Source: Streptomyces sp. YIM 121038
GTDB taxonomy: Bacteria; Actinomycetota; Actinomycetes; Streptomycetales; Streptomycetaceae
Reading direction: 5' to 3'
Length of the DNA stretch: 64,000 nt
Assembly: GCF_006088715.1 (NCBI RefSeq)
Contig: NZ_CP030771.1
Span: forward strand, 4,970,001-5,034,000
A program made the position numbers and the translations under genes. Shown piece by piece: positions 1 to 8,323 of this stretch; the stretch's first letter is position 1; each line of letters begins with the position of its first letter. A model generated the notes under the pieces. It saw only the letters and a list, made by a program, of their open reading frames with translations, had not been told where the DNA came from and did no database searches.

Positions 1-537
1 GAGGCCGTGGTCATCGACGGAGTCATGCACTGGTACGGGGGGAAGTGGATCACCTGGTACCACGAGCTTCAGCGGCAGCGTGCTGAGGCTGTCACCACAA
101 ATTCCCCCAACCTCTCCGGCGACCCCGAGGACGAAGTCGGCCCCGCGGAGGCCGCCCGCATCTGCGGGTTCGCTGACACCACGACCATCTCCCACTATGT
201 GAAGAACCCGCCCGAGGGCTGGCCCGAGCCGTCCACCCACGACGTGTTGCCGAGCGGACGCAAGCGGCCGAAGTGGAAGCGGTGGCAGATGTGGGAGTAC
301 GTCGCCGAACGTAAGGGACGCGGGCACGCCGGCGGACGGCCCAAGGGCCGCCGCGGACTGGCGTACCCCTACCAGGGGGACGAGCGGCTCACCCTCGCCC
401 GGCAGGCCGTTGCTGCCAACCCCGGTGCGACGAACGCCGAGCTGATCCCGGACCTCCAGACCCAGACGGAGAAGCTCTACTCCCGCCCGACCTGGAATCT
501 GATTCTGAAGTCCGCCCGCGAGAACCCCGAGGACTAG
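1..537 (+). CDS. HTH-like protein, 5' end outside window
   Basis: The reading frame is open to the first base of the window, so the true start may be further left; an internal GTG lies at 7. The visible part (about 178 residues) has a helix-turn-helix-like stretch, AARICGFADTTTISHYV, followed by a basic KRPKWKRWQMWEYV segment and a glycine/arginine linker, which resembles MerR/excisionase-type DNA-binding folds. A second helical region, with NAELIPDLQTQTEKLYSRPTW, could be another recognition domain. It is probably a regulator of the element. The family is not identified. Confidence 0.5.
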   Translation, partial: EAVVIDGVMHWYGGKWITWYHELQRQRAEAVTTNSPNLSGDPEDEVGPAEAARICGFADTTTISHYVKNPPEGWPEPSTHDVLPSGRKRPKWKRWQMWEYVAERKGRGHAGGRPKGRRGLAYPYQGDERLTLARQAVAANPGATNAELIPDLQTQTEKLYSRPTWNLILKSARENPED

Positions 538-539
538 TC

Positions 540-716
540 GTGACCGCCGTCCCCTGTCCGCGATGCGCCGGGCCGCTCGGCGAGCGGCCCGCCCGATCCC
601 GCCTCACGGCCGACCGTGACGTGTGGATCTGCACCCTGTGCGGCACCGACGAAGCCGTACGTGAAGCCACTGGCCGGACGCCCGTTCCCTTCGGTGACTG
701 GCCCGTGCGTCCGTAG
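540..716 (+). CDS. Small zinc-ribbon protein (58 aa)
   Basis: A GTG-started 58-residue protein begins 2 bases after the TAG of the preceding gene. It has CPRC near the N-terminus and CTLC about 32 residues later, a two-knuckle zinc ribbon. Tiny zinc-ribbon proteins of this kind are common on Streptomyces plasmids and ICEs, where their role is unknown. The close spacing suggests co-transcription with the upstream HTH gene, and a strong hairpin terminator follows at 740-762. Confidence 0.55.
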   Translation: MTAVPCPRCAGPLGERPARSRLTADRDVWICTLCGTDEAVREATGRTPVPFGDWPVRP

Positions 717-739
717 TACCTACCGCTTGCCGGCCCCGA

Positions 740-762
740 CCCCCGCTCCCTCGGAGCGGGGG
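740..762 (+). terminator. Hairpin terminator
   Basis: A perfect 10-bp stem (CCCCCGCTCC / GGAGCGGGGG) with a 3-nt loop lies 24 bases after the zinc-ribbon stop codon. It also faces the convergent minus-strand gene ending at 796, so it may serve both directions. Confidence 0.7.
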
Positions 763-795
763 CCGTTCGCGTACCCGGAGCCGGAGGGGCAGCGC

Positions 796-1011
796 TCAGA
801 CGTTTCGGTCGTGATGCCGCTGGGCCATCCCCTGAACGAACGCGGCGGCCAGACCGGTGGCCAGCCCGATCCCAAGTGCCGTCCCCCACCGGGCCCCGTC
901 CGGATCGGAGAGCAACGGGTGCACGGCGAGGGTGACCACGACCAGGGTGATGAGTGAGACGGCGAGCGGCGGAACGCGGTACCACCACGGCGTACGTCGG
1001 CCAGTGCTCAT
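796..1011 (-). CDS. Small membrane protein with two TM segments (71 aa)
   Basis: This 71-residue protein has a basic N-terminus, a hydrophobic segment (VPPLAVSLITLVVVTLAV), a short DPDGARW loop, a second glycine/alanine-rich hydrophobic segment, and a His/Arg-rich tail. That predicts two membrane passes with both ends in the cytoplasm. It is transcribed away from the relaxase gene, from a promoter region that holds a perfect 15-bp-arm palindrome (1034-1067). The function is unknown; an entry-exclusion or immunity role would fit its place beside the relaxase but is only inference. Confidence 0.5.
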   Translation of the reverse strand: MSTGRRTPWWYRVPPLAVSLITLVVVTLAVHPLLSDPDGARWGTALGIGLATGLAAAFVQGMAQRHHDRNV

Positions 1012-1033
1012 AAGCCCTCCCCAGCGATCCCAG

Positions 1034-1067
1034 CGTCCTGGTGATCACCCTAGTGATCACCAGGACG
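1034..1067. repeat. 15-bp-arm perfect palindrome, candidate operator
   Basis: The arms CGTCCTGGTGATCAC and GTGATCACCAGGACG are perfect complements separated by 4 bases. Each arm contains the self-complementary octamer GTGATCAC, and the two octamers start 12 bp apart. It lies 23 bp upstream of the minus-strand membrane-protein start and in the ~310-bp intergenic region before the relaxase, as an operator would. Confidence 0.65.
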
Positions 1068-1257
1068 ACCAGGCCCGGATCTTGCCGAACGTCACCAGCG
1101 CCCCAGGCTCCCCACTCAGCGATTCCCGAGAGCCACCGAGGTAACAGCGTCCCCGCAGACCCAGCGGGCCCAAGTCAAAGCCGCAGCCAGGAATCACCCT
1201 CCGAAGCAGGAGCGACTACCCGCTCCCCATGACCGATCTTGAAATTTGAGGACCAAG

Positions 1258-1280
1258 GTATCGTCGGTTCCCGACGATAC
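1258..1280. repeat. 10-bp-arm palindrome before relaxase, operator or oriT candidate
   Basis: GTATCGTCGG and CCGACGATAC form a perfect inverted repeat with a 3-base spacer, about 55 bp upstream of the relaxase start. MobF relaxases nick next to an inverted repeat close to their own gene, so this is a candidate oriT arm. It could equally be an operator for the relaxase operon. Confidence 0.55.
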
Positions 1281-1335
1281 AATGATCAAAGACGACCGGA
1301 TCTGACCGAGCTGACCGGAGGGGGTGGGCGGGCCG

Positions 1336-4300
1336 GTGGGGTGGGTGACGATGATCGGCCCGTCTGACGGACAGGTCGAGTACCGCCTGACCGGAGGCCA
1401 CGGCTGCGGCAAGGCCACCACCGTCGATGCGGCCCCGCTCGTTGCCGCCATCGAGGCCAGGGCCGAAGAAACCGGGACCACCGTTCCCGCGCTGCTCGGC
1501 TCCACCGAGGCGAAGAAGGCGTTCTACCGCGCCCGCACCCAGCTGCGGAACTCCAAGAACGCCCGGTTCACCGGGTTCGACGCCGTCGAAGTCGCGGCAG
1601 CAGCAGGGCTGGAGGCCCACGAGCTGTACGGGGAGAACGTCCTTCCCGCCCCGGCCGCCGACGGCCAGGTTGACTACCACCTGGACGCCAGCGAGCGCCC
1701 CCTGATGTGGATCGGAGGCGGCCTCAGCGAGTTCGGCATTACCCCCGGCAGCGTGCTCGACCCGGCCCAGTTCCCGGCCGCCCGCCGCCTCACGCGCGGC
1801 GAGGACCCGTACTCCGGCAAGACGCTCGTGGAACCGAAGCTCGCCATCGCGCCCACGGCCAAACTGCCCGCCGCCCCTCTCGTCCGGGCCATCCGCCGAA
1901 GCGCCGCCGAGCGCGGCGTGAAGCCGGAGGCGCTGCTCAACTCGAAGACCAAGAAGGCCGAGTTCGGGCGCATGGAAAGGCAGCTCACCCGGTTCGGCGA
2001 AGCTCACCGTGTCCCCGCGTCCACCCTCCTCAAGTTGGCCGGCGCCGTTGGCGTCGAAGCCGCCGAGCTGTACGGCGAAGAGGCTCTGGAGAAGGCGCTC
2101 GCTGCCGAGTCCGGTGGGCACCTCGATGCCCGCGTGCTTCTGCGCGCGGTCGAGGACAAGGCCCGCCAGGCCGGACAGCAACCCGCCGACCTGTTCACCG
2201 CAGAGAAGATGAAACGGCGCTACGCACAGACCGAGGTCGAGGGCGGCCGACGTCTGCGCGATCTTCCCATGGCCGTGCGCGAGGCGGTCGCCATGGCCAA
2301 GGCCGCCGGGCTCGCCCCCGATCAGGTGTGGGACGCCGAAGAGATCAAGGCCGCCATGCGGGAAGGCCGCGTCGAAGTCGGCAACCGCGCCGCGGACGTC
2401 ACCTTGGACCTTCCCAAGTCGCAGTCTGTGTTCCTGGCCTACGCGCCGGACGAGATGGCCGCCGAGATCGAGTCCATTTTCACGTCCGCCGGCCGCGAGT
2501 CCATCCAGGCCCTGGAGGACTGGACCGCGTACGCGATGCGCGGCCGTCACGGCGACGGGGAGGAAGCCGACACGATCAAGACGAGCGGGTTCTCTGGGTG
2601 GATGATGATCCACCGCGCGGCCCGCCCCGTCGGCGGCGCCCCGTACGGTGACCCTCACTTTCACCTGCACTTCACGCTGGCCAACATGGTCAAGGCCACC
2701 GACGGCAAGTGGTCCACCGTGGCCGCAGGCGGCCGTGACCTGCACCGTCACGCCCGCGCCACGCAGTCCCTGATGAACGCCCGCGTCCGCCGCGAACTCG
2801 CCGACCGCTACGGCATCCGCTTCCGCCGCGAGGAGCGCACCGGGGCCTGGGAGATCGCCGCGATCCCCGAGGCCACTATCCGGTTGTTCAGTAAGCGCGA
2901 CAGCCAGGTCCGCCAGATGCTCACCAAGCTGGGACTCGACTACGACAGCGCCACCCTGCGCGAGCGCACCGCCGCGTCCGCCGTCTCCAAGTCGGCCAAG
3001 AACGGCGAGGCCGCAGGCGTCGCGGACGATGTCCTACGCGGGTACTGGCAGGCCGAAGGCCAGGCGGCCGGGGACGACCCCGAAGCGATCGCCACCGGCG
3101 CCATCCACAACGACGGCCAGGAGCCGAACCCGGACCTGGACGAGCTGTGCGGCATCGTTTTCGACCCGAAGACCGGCCTCACCAGCCACTCCAAGGAGTT
3201 CACGCACGCCGCCGCCATCGCGGCCGTACTCGACGCCCTCCCGTACGGGATTGGCACCGCCGCCGAAGCCGAGCGGCTCACCAAGTCGGTACTCCGGCAC
3301 GCCGGTTACGCGGTCGAGCTGAACCCCAAGGGCGCGCAGCACTACGCACACGCCGCCCGGTACACGACCGCGGACGTCGTCGCCGCAGAAACGCTGATCG
3401 TCTCCGAGACCACCCGCCGCCTTGGCGAACAGACGGCGGTCGTCAGCGGCGACACGGTCGCGATGACCCTGTCCACCGTCGAGGCCCAGCACGGCGGGGA
3501 CTTCGCGTTTTCCACCGAACAGCGCGCCGTACTGGAACGGCTTCTCACCGCCGGACACGGTATTGACGCCGTTGTCGGCGTCGCAGGCGCGGGCAAGACG
3601 ACCATCATGGACGCCGCCCGCCAGGCGTGGGAGGCCCAAGGACTCGTCATCGCGGGCGCGAGCACGGCGGCCGTCGCCGCCGCCAACCTCAAGGCGGAGG
3701 CCGGGATCACCTCCCGCACCGTCGCCTCCTGGCTCACGGGCATCCGCAAGGGCAGACGCGGGCTCATCGGTGTGGACGTTCTTGTCGTGGACGAAGCCGC
3801 CATGTGCGACGACCGCGACGTTGCCGAGCTCCTCGCGCACGCCGCGAAGACCGGCACGAAGGTCGTCGGCATCGGTGACCCGAAGCAGCTGCACTCGCCG
3901 GGCGTCGGCGGCCACTTCGCTGCCGTCCACCACCTGGTGGGCGGGCTGGAGCTGACGGAGAACTTCCGGCAGAAGGACCCTGTCGAACGCCGCGCACTCC
4001 AGTTCTGGCGCGACAACCAGCGCGTGGAATCGCTGCGGACCTTCGCCGGCACCGGCCGTGTCCACGCGCTCGCCAACAAGGACGAGACACTCGCCGCGAT
4101 GCTCACCGTGTGGGCGGACAAGCGCGCCGCGCACAGTGACGACCACACCGCTGTACAGCAGCTCCTCATGCTGGCCGCCACCAACGAGGTCGTCGAGGAA
4201 CTCAATCTCGGCGCCCGCGCGCTGCGCAAGGCGAACGGCGATCTCGACGGCCCGGAGCACACCTACGCACTCGCCGGGGGCAAGGAACTCACCCTGTCCG

Positions 4301-5787
4301 TCGGCGAGCAGGTCCTTCTTCGCACCAACGACTACCGGGGCAAGCGGAGCCGGGGCGAGCACGAAGACGTCCTCAACGGATACCGCGGAATCGTCCGCGC
4401 CGTGGACGACGAGCGCCGCGTCCTGATCGAGTGGCGCGAGAAGACCCCCGATGGCCACAAGGACCACACCGAGTGGGTCGATACCGACTACATCGCCCAG
4501 GGCGGCCTGAGCCTCGGATACGCGATCACCGGCCACAAGAGCCAGGGCCTCAGCGTCCAGGAAGCCCTGGTCTACGGCCCCGGCGCACAAGCCAACGCCC
4601 TCTACACGATGATGAGCCGCGACAAGAAGGAGAGCCACCTCTTCCTCCCGCTGTCCACCTACGAGACGGACGCCGACCGGGCCCGCGCGGGCGAGCCGGA
4701 AACCGAGCAGGAACAGCTTGACCGCGCCGTCGCCGGGCTCATCCGCGAGATCGAGAACGGGACCGAGGAGGGGATGATCCTCACCGAACTCCCGCAGAAT
4801 GCCGTGCCCGCACACATCCGCGAGGCCGTGGCCGACCTGCCCATCCCCCGCGCGCCCGGCTCCGCCGAACCGCAGTACGACGAGGTCCCGGAGACGGTCA
4901 CCGAGCCCGCCGACCGAGGAACCCGCACCACGCCGAACCGCCCCGCGGAACCCGCTCCACAAACGCCCACGCCGAGGAGCGACCGCCAATACGCGCACCT
5001 CAGCAACGAGGCCCTGCGCGACGCCGTCCGGAAGGCCGCCACCGCCACCCGGACGACCCGAGCAGCAGCCGAGAAGGCCGAGGCGAAAGCCGACCGAGCC
5101 GAACAGCAGGCCGCAGCAGGCACCGGCCCGAACGTCCTCGCGCTCCACCGCCGGGACCAGGACCTCACCCACCGGGCAGAGGCGATTCACGAGGTCCGGA
5201 CCCTGACCAACACCATCACTCAGCACACCCAAGTGCAGCGCGGCACGGACGAGCGGCTGCACCAGCTTGAACAGCAACTGACCGCCACCAGCCGGTTCGG
5301 ACGCCCCGCACTGCGCGGTGACGACCGTGCCCGTGCCGAAGCCGAGCGCGACACCCTCCACCAGCACCGTGCCGACGGCGTCCGTGAGCTGGAGGCCCTG
5401 CACGCGGGGCTCCGCGAGGTCTCGGCCATCGCGGGCCCCGTCGAAGAACACGACGACGTCCTGACCGAAACAGCGACGCTCAAACGCGACAAGACCGCTC
5501 TGCTCCGCCGCGCTCACGAACAGGACAACAAGGCCGCCAAGTCGCTTCGTACCGAAGCGACTAAGGCCCGGAGCACTGCTCGCGGTGCTGCTCACCGAGA
5601 AGCCGGCCTCCGGGCCGAGCACTCGCGGCGCGTACAGCCCGGTGCTCAGGCAAGCCCCGAAACAGAAGAGACCCCTAGGCCCTCAAGGGCACCGCAGGCC
5701 AAGTCCCCGTACGCCAACCGAAACGCGATGGACTTCGTACAGCCCAGCCCGCCGCCGGACAGCGCGCAGGACGCACCGCCCGCATAG
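1336..5787 (+). CDS. MobF/TrwC-family conjugative relaxase-helicase
   Basis: This ~1480-residue protein nicks one strand at oriT and unwinds it for conjugation. The tyrosine motif DYHLDASERPLMWIGGG lies near residue 115. The conserved DLPKSQSVFLAYAP motif is near 360 and the metal-binding triad HFHLH near 443. The RecD-like helicase has Walker A GVAGAGKTT near 750, Walker B VVDEAAM near 820 and the late motif ITGHKSQGLSV near 1070. The C-terminal ~250 residues are an Ala/Glu/Arg-rich coiled coil. The N-terminus is unusual: three related modules of ~75 residues (about 30-105, 175-260, 265-340) separate the motifs, and a second tyrosine-bearing motif, QVEYRLTGGHGCG, precedes the first module. 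Several in-frame starts exist (GTG 1324, 1336, 1345; ATG 1351); 1336 was chosen as a compromise with the GGAGG at 1317. Confidence 0.9.
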   Translation: MGWVTMIGPSDGQVEYRLTGGHGCGKATTVDAAPLVAAIEARAEETGTTVPALLGSTEAKKAFYRARTQLRNSKNARFTGFDAVEVAAAAGLEAHELYGENVLPAPAADGQVDYHLDASERPLMWIGGGLSEFGITPGSVLDPAQFPAARRLTRGEDPYSGKTLVEPKLAIAPTAKLPAAPLVRAIRRSAAERGVKPEALLNSKTKKAEFGRMERQLTRFGEAHRVPASTLLKLAGAVGVEAAELYGEEALEKALAAESGGHLDARVLLRAVEDKARQAGQQPADLFTAEKMKRRYAQTEVEGGRRLRDLPMAVREAVAMAKAAGLAPDQVWDAEEIKAAMREGRVEVGNRAADVTLDLPKSQSVFLAYAPDEMAAEIESIFTSAGRESIQALEDWTAYAMRGRHGDGEEADTIKTSGFSGWMMIHRAARPVGGAPYGDPHFHLHFTLANMVKATDGKWSTVAAGGRDLHRHARATQSLMNARVRRELADRYGIRFRREERTGAWEIAAIPEATIRLFSKRDSQVRQMLTKLGLDYDSATLRERTAASAVSKSAKNGEAAGVADDVLRGYWQAEGQAAGDDPEAIATGAIHNDGQEPNPDLDELCGIVFDPKTGLTSHSKEFTHAAAIAAVLDALPYGIGTAAEAERLTKSVLRHAGYAVELNPKGAQHYAHAARYTTADVVAAETLIVSETTRRLGEQTAVVSGDTVAMTLSTVEAQHGGDFAFSTEQRAVLERLLTAGHGIDAVVGVAGAGKTTIMDAARQAWEAQGLVIAGASTAAVAAANLKAEAGITSRTVASWLTGIRKGRRGLIGVDVLVVDEAAMCDDRDVAELLAHAAKTGTKVVGIGDPKQLHSPGVGGHFAAVHHLVGGLELTENFRQKDPVERRALQFWRDNQRVESLRTFAGTGRVHALANKDETLAAMLTVWADKRAAHSDDHTAVQQLLMLAATNEVVEELNLGARALRKANGDLDGPEHTYALAGGKELTLSVGEQVLLRTNDYRGKRSRGEHEDVLNGYRGIVRAVDDERRVLIEWREKTPDGHKDHTEWVDTDYIAQGGLSLGYAITGHKSQGLSVQEALVYGPGAQANALYTMMSRDKKESHLFLPLSTYETDADRARAGEPETEQEQLDRAVAGLIREIENGTEEGMILTELPQNAVPAHIREAVADLPIPRAPGSAEPQYDEVPETVTEPADRGTRTTPNRPAEPAPQTPTPRSDRQYAHLSNEALRDAVRKAATATRTTRAAAEKAEAKADRAEQQAAAGTGPNVLALHRRDQDLTHRAEAIHEVRTLTNTITQHTQVQRGTDERLHQLEQQLTATSRFGRPALRGDDRARAEAERDTLHQHRADGVRELEALHAGLREVSAIAGPVEEHDDVLTETATLKRDKTALLRRAHEQDNKAAKSLRTEATKARSTARGAAHREAGLRAEHSRRVQPGAQASPETEETPRPSRAPQAKSPYANRNAMDFVQPSPPPDSAQDAPPA

Positions 5788-5810
5788 AAGGTGCCAGCCC
5801 CGGGCTCGCC

Positions 5811-6137
5811 TCATACTCCGGAGGCGGCGGACCTGCGCCGGATGTGCTTGCACCGGACACCGCGCTCGATGTCCTGAAGCGAGGGTCTGCGACGTGCCCC
5901 GCAATCGATGCATTCGCTGTCCCAGGGCATCGAACGTGCGCCGGGGTACGGCACCTTCGGGTTGTAGCGGGCCTCACGCATCAGCTTCTCGGCGTCCTCC
6001 GCATCGACTTCATAGACGGGCGACACGGGGGCACGTGGGGGCTCTGATGCCGACGGTGGGACCTCGAAGACCGGGGAATGGCCCCCGAACACCAACCCGA
6101 GGCTTACCCATCGTCTCGGCTGCGAAGGGGTTCCCAT
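5811..6137 (-). CDS. Treble-clef zinc-ribbon-like small protein (108 aa)
   Basis: The C-terminal half reads EDAEKLMREARYNPKVPYPG, then W-x-x-x-CIDCG, then LQDIERGVRCKHI. This matches the pattern of small repeats in Streptomyces proteins (A-x-x-M-x-x-A-G ... PYPG ... W-x-C-x-x-CG ... I-x-x-G-x-x-C-x-x-C), where paired Cys/His bind zinc; here the last knuckle is C-x-H. It lies convergent to the relaxase gene, 23 bp past its stop. Its own promoter side holds an inverted repeat (6159-6177). The role is unknown, perhaps nucleic-acid binding. Confidence 0.5.
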   Translation of the reverse strand: MGTPSQPRRWVSLGLVFGGHSPVFEVPPSASEPPRAPVSPVYEVDAEDAEKLMREARYNPKVPYPGARSMPWDSECIDCGARRRPSLQDIERGVRCKHIRRRSAASGV

Positions 6138-6158
6138 GGCATGTCCCGTCTCGTCTGT

Positions 6159-6177
6159 CCTGGTCAGGACGACCAGG
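6159..6177. repeat. Inverted repeat sharing a 13-mer with 1061-1073
   Basis: CCTGGTC and GACCAGG flank AGGAC. The 13-mer CAGGACGACCAGG (6165-6177) also occurs exactly at 1061-1073. Both copies lie just upstream of minus-strand genes on either side of the relaxase gene, which suggests one regulator. Confidence 0.45.
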
Positions 6178-6215
6178 GGGCGTTAGCGTCATCGTGGTGC
6201 GGCTGGCCGGTCGGC

Positions 6216-7166
6216 TCATCTGCCAAGGACGGCCTCCCGCGCTGCACGGGACCAGATGGACTGTTGGCGGAGAGTGAAGCCCATTCGGTTCCAGTGGAAG
6301 AGGACATGACGTGCGAGGATGCCGCGCTTACCGAGGCTGAGCGCTCCGCTCTCTGCGGCTTCTTCCAGGGCTCGCCCGCTGCGTGCCAGTCCTTCGGCCC
6401 AGCCGCGTACATGGGCAAGGGGGCCGGAGTCGAGCGGGTGGACATCGGTCAACAGGAGACGGCGCATGGGTTCGACCATGGCGCTCACCTGCTCTGGGGT
6501 CACGTCTTCGGCAAGTGGGCGGCGTTCTTCGATCCGCCCCCACACGTCACCCTGTTCGCCGTACTCCAGCCGTGCGGCGCGCATCAACAGGGACATAGCC
6601 AGGAGAGACGTTGTCTTGGCGTCGGGCCTTCCGGGAAGGTTCTGGGTCGCGGCTCGGAAGTAGTCGAGCACGCCGACGCTGTCGGTGTGGAACAGCTCGT
6701 GCGCGAGCGTCATCCCGGCCGCCCCGCCGAAGGCGACGGTCTCTGGTTCGTATGGTGCGGGTCTCCAGTCCACGGTCACCCCCCAGGAGACGGAACTGTC
6801 GAGTGCTTCGGTGACGTGGGTGACGGCTTTCTCGGGGTCGGTGTCCGGGGCGGGGAAGTAGCGCAGGCGCCAGTGTGGGTGCTTGCGCACGAACCACCAG
6901 GTGCCGACTGACCCGGTGTGCAGGGCGGGCGCGAGGTAGGCGCGGAAGGCGCGTTCCGCGGTGGGGTAGTCGGCGAAGCGAATGTTGACCTGGTGCCAGC
7001 CGGAGGGCTGGGCGTCGAGTACGGCCCGGCCGGCAGCCCGGTATCTCTCGATCGCCTCGACGAGGCGGGCAGGCGAGGTGTCGGCGGCACGGGCGGCTTC
7101 TTCGACGGCCGCGCCGCCGAGGACGGCCAGGACAGCGTCCTCGATGCGGTCGGCGTCGTACGGCAC
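6216..7166 (-). CDS. SpaB_C / thiopeptide-type bacteriocin biosynthesis protein
   Basis: This 316-residue protein is the stand-alone version of the lantibiotic dehydratase C-terminal (elimination) domain. It shows WHQVNIRFADYPTAERAF, WWFVRKHPHWRLRYF, a DWRPAPYEPETVAFGG segment and the C-terminal HVLFHWNRMG. In the family this domain removes glutamate from glutamylated Ser/Thr to give dehydro-residues. It is the last gene of the lanthipeptide operon, 11 bp after the LanC stop. A GTG start at 7166 is chosen because AAAGGA sits just before it. FxLD clusters commonly carry such an extra copy beside a full-length LanB; which substrate step needs it is unknown. Confidence 0.85.
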   Translation of the reverse strand: MPYDADRIEDAVLAVLGGAAVEEAARAADTSPARLVEAIERYRAAGRAVLDAQPSGWHQVNIRFADYPTAERAFRAYLAPALHTGSVGTWWFVRKHPHWRLRYFPAPDTDPEKAVTHVTEALDSSVSWGVTVDWRPAPYEPETVAFGGAAGMTLAHELFHTDSVGVLDYFRAATQNLPGRPDAKTTSLLAMSLLMRAARLEYGEQGDVWGRIEERRPLAEDVTPEQVSAMVEPMRRLLLTDVHPLDSGPLAHVRGWAEGLARSGRALEEAAESGALSLGKRGILARHVLFHWNRMGFTLRQQSIWSRAAREAVLGR

Positions 7167-7177
7167 GGATGTTCCTT

Positions 7178-8323
7178 TCACGTCAGCAGGAGGCAGGTGT
7201 CCCACTGCCCCTGGGGCTCAGTGCTCGATTCGGCGTCCTGGAAGGCGAGGGCGGCGCCGACTTTCCCGGTGAGGAACCCCGTCTCGTCCGGGGCATCCAC
7301 GGTCAGGACCCTGCCGGTAATGAGGCTGATCCGGTCCCCGAAGATGGCGGGGGCTTCGGCGTCTTGGGCGACGCGCTGCGCGGTACGGAGGAGACCGCCG
7401 AACCCGTGGCACAGACCACGGTCGGCAACCTTGTCGAGCTGGCCCGGGTCGCTCAGGCAGTGCAGAAGAGCACGTTCAGCCATCCGCTTGCGATCGCCGT
7501 CTTCGAGAACGATGCCGACGAGCTGTTGGGCACGGGCCAGGCCCGGGGTGCCGTAACACCACGAAGGGGTGGTCGGTTGCGCGGGCGCGGGTCCGCGATG
7601 GCTGATCCAGCGTGGCCAGCGGGTTCCGTGGTAGTCGCTCTGCCGTATCTGGTCGAGCCACCGGCAGATGCGGAGCATGGTGGTCTGGTGGCCGTCCACG
7701 CTGACGCCCGCGCGAAGGGCGAGAGCGAGAAGGGCGAGAGGGCCGGTGATGCCGTGCGCCAGCCCCGCGTTCGCGTGTCCGCCAGGGGTAGCTGTCGTGT
7801 CACTGGCCGGGGCGTGGCCGACCCACCAGCCGGGCAGTGTCTCGCCCGCCGCGGTGATGGGCTCGGTCAGGCGCACCAGGTACTCCAGGATGCCTTTCAG
7901 CTCCGCACCGTGGGGATCGCGGCGCAGTAGCAGCGCGCCGATCCCGGTCAGGCCACGGAACAGGTCGTATTCGGCGAAGGTGGGGCGGCGCCCGGCGTCG
8001 ATGCGTGCGTGCGCGGCGGTGAGTCGCTGCCGGGCGTGCGCGGCCACGACACCGTCGAGCGTGTGCAGAGCGCCCGCGTAGCGATCGGTGCCGTCGGCGG
8101 CCAGGTGGAGCACGAGGGTCATCGCGGGGGCGCCAAGAAAGAGGTTGGCGTCCCTGCCGTCAATCAGCGGCCCGATCTCCGAGAGGGCACGGTGCACCTC
8201 GATCCAGTCTCCGGTGCCGCGGCGGGCCCGCTCGACATGCAGCAGAGCGGAGCCCAGGGCACCGTGGGCGAGCGACTGCCGGGAGGACAGGGTGGCGTCG
8301 GGGGACGGTGGGGCGGTGGTCAT
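7178..8323 (-). CDS. lanC: LanC-type lanthipeptide cyclase
   Basis: This 381-residue cyclase adds Cys thiols to dehydroalanine/dehydrobutyrine to form (methyl)lanthionine rings. The LanC signatures are present: GGHANAGLAHGITGP (residues 181-195), WCYGTPG with Cys256, and LCHGFGG with Cys305-His306, the three predicted zinc ligands. Length and motif order are normal for class I cyclases. Its ATG overlaps the LanB stop by 4 bp, so the two are translationally coupled. Confidence 0.93.
   Translation of the reverse strand: MTTAPPSPDATLSSRQSLAHGALGSALLHVERARRGTGDWIEVHRALSEIGPLIDGRDANLFLGAPAMTLVLHLAADGTDRYAGALHTLDGVVAAHARQRLTAAHARIDAGRRPTFAEYDLFRGLTGIGALLLRRDPHGAELKGILEYLVRLTEPITAAGETLPGWWVGHAPASDTTATPGGHANAGLAHGITGPLALLALALRAGVSVDGHQTTMLRICRWLDQIRQSDYHGTRWPRWISHRGPAPAQPTTPSWCYGTPGLARAQQLVGIVLEDGDRKRMAERALLHCLSDPGQLDKVADRGLCHGFGGLLRTAQRVAQDAEAPAIFGDRISLITGRVLTVDAPDETGFLTGKVGAALAFQDAESSTEPQGQWDTCLLLT

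Noticed and set aside
3034..5622. 862-residue minus-strand open frame inside the relaxase gene, and similar long antisense frames (1216-2751, 25435-28134)
   Set aside because: They are antisense shadows of GC-rich genes with strong codon bias. Their translations lack family motifs, while the opposite strand has clear relaxase or T4SS motifs.
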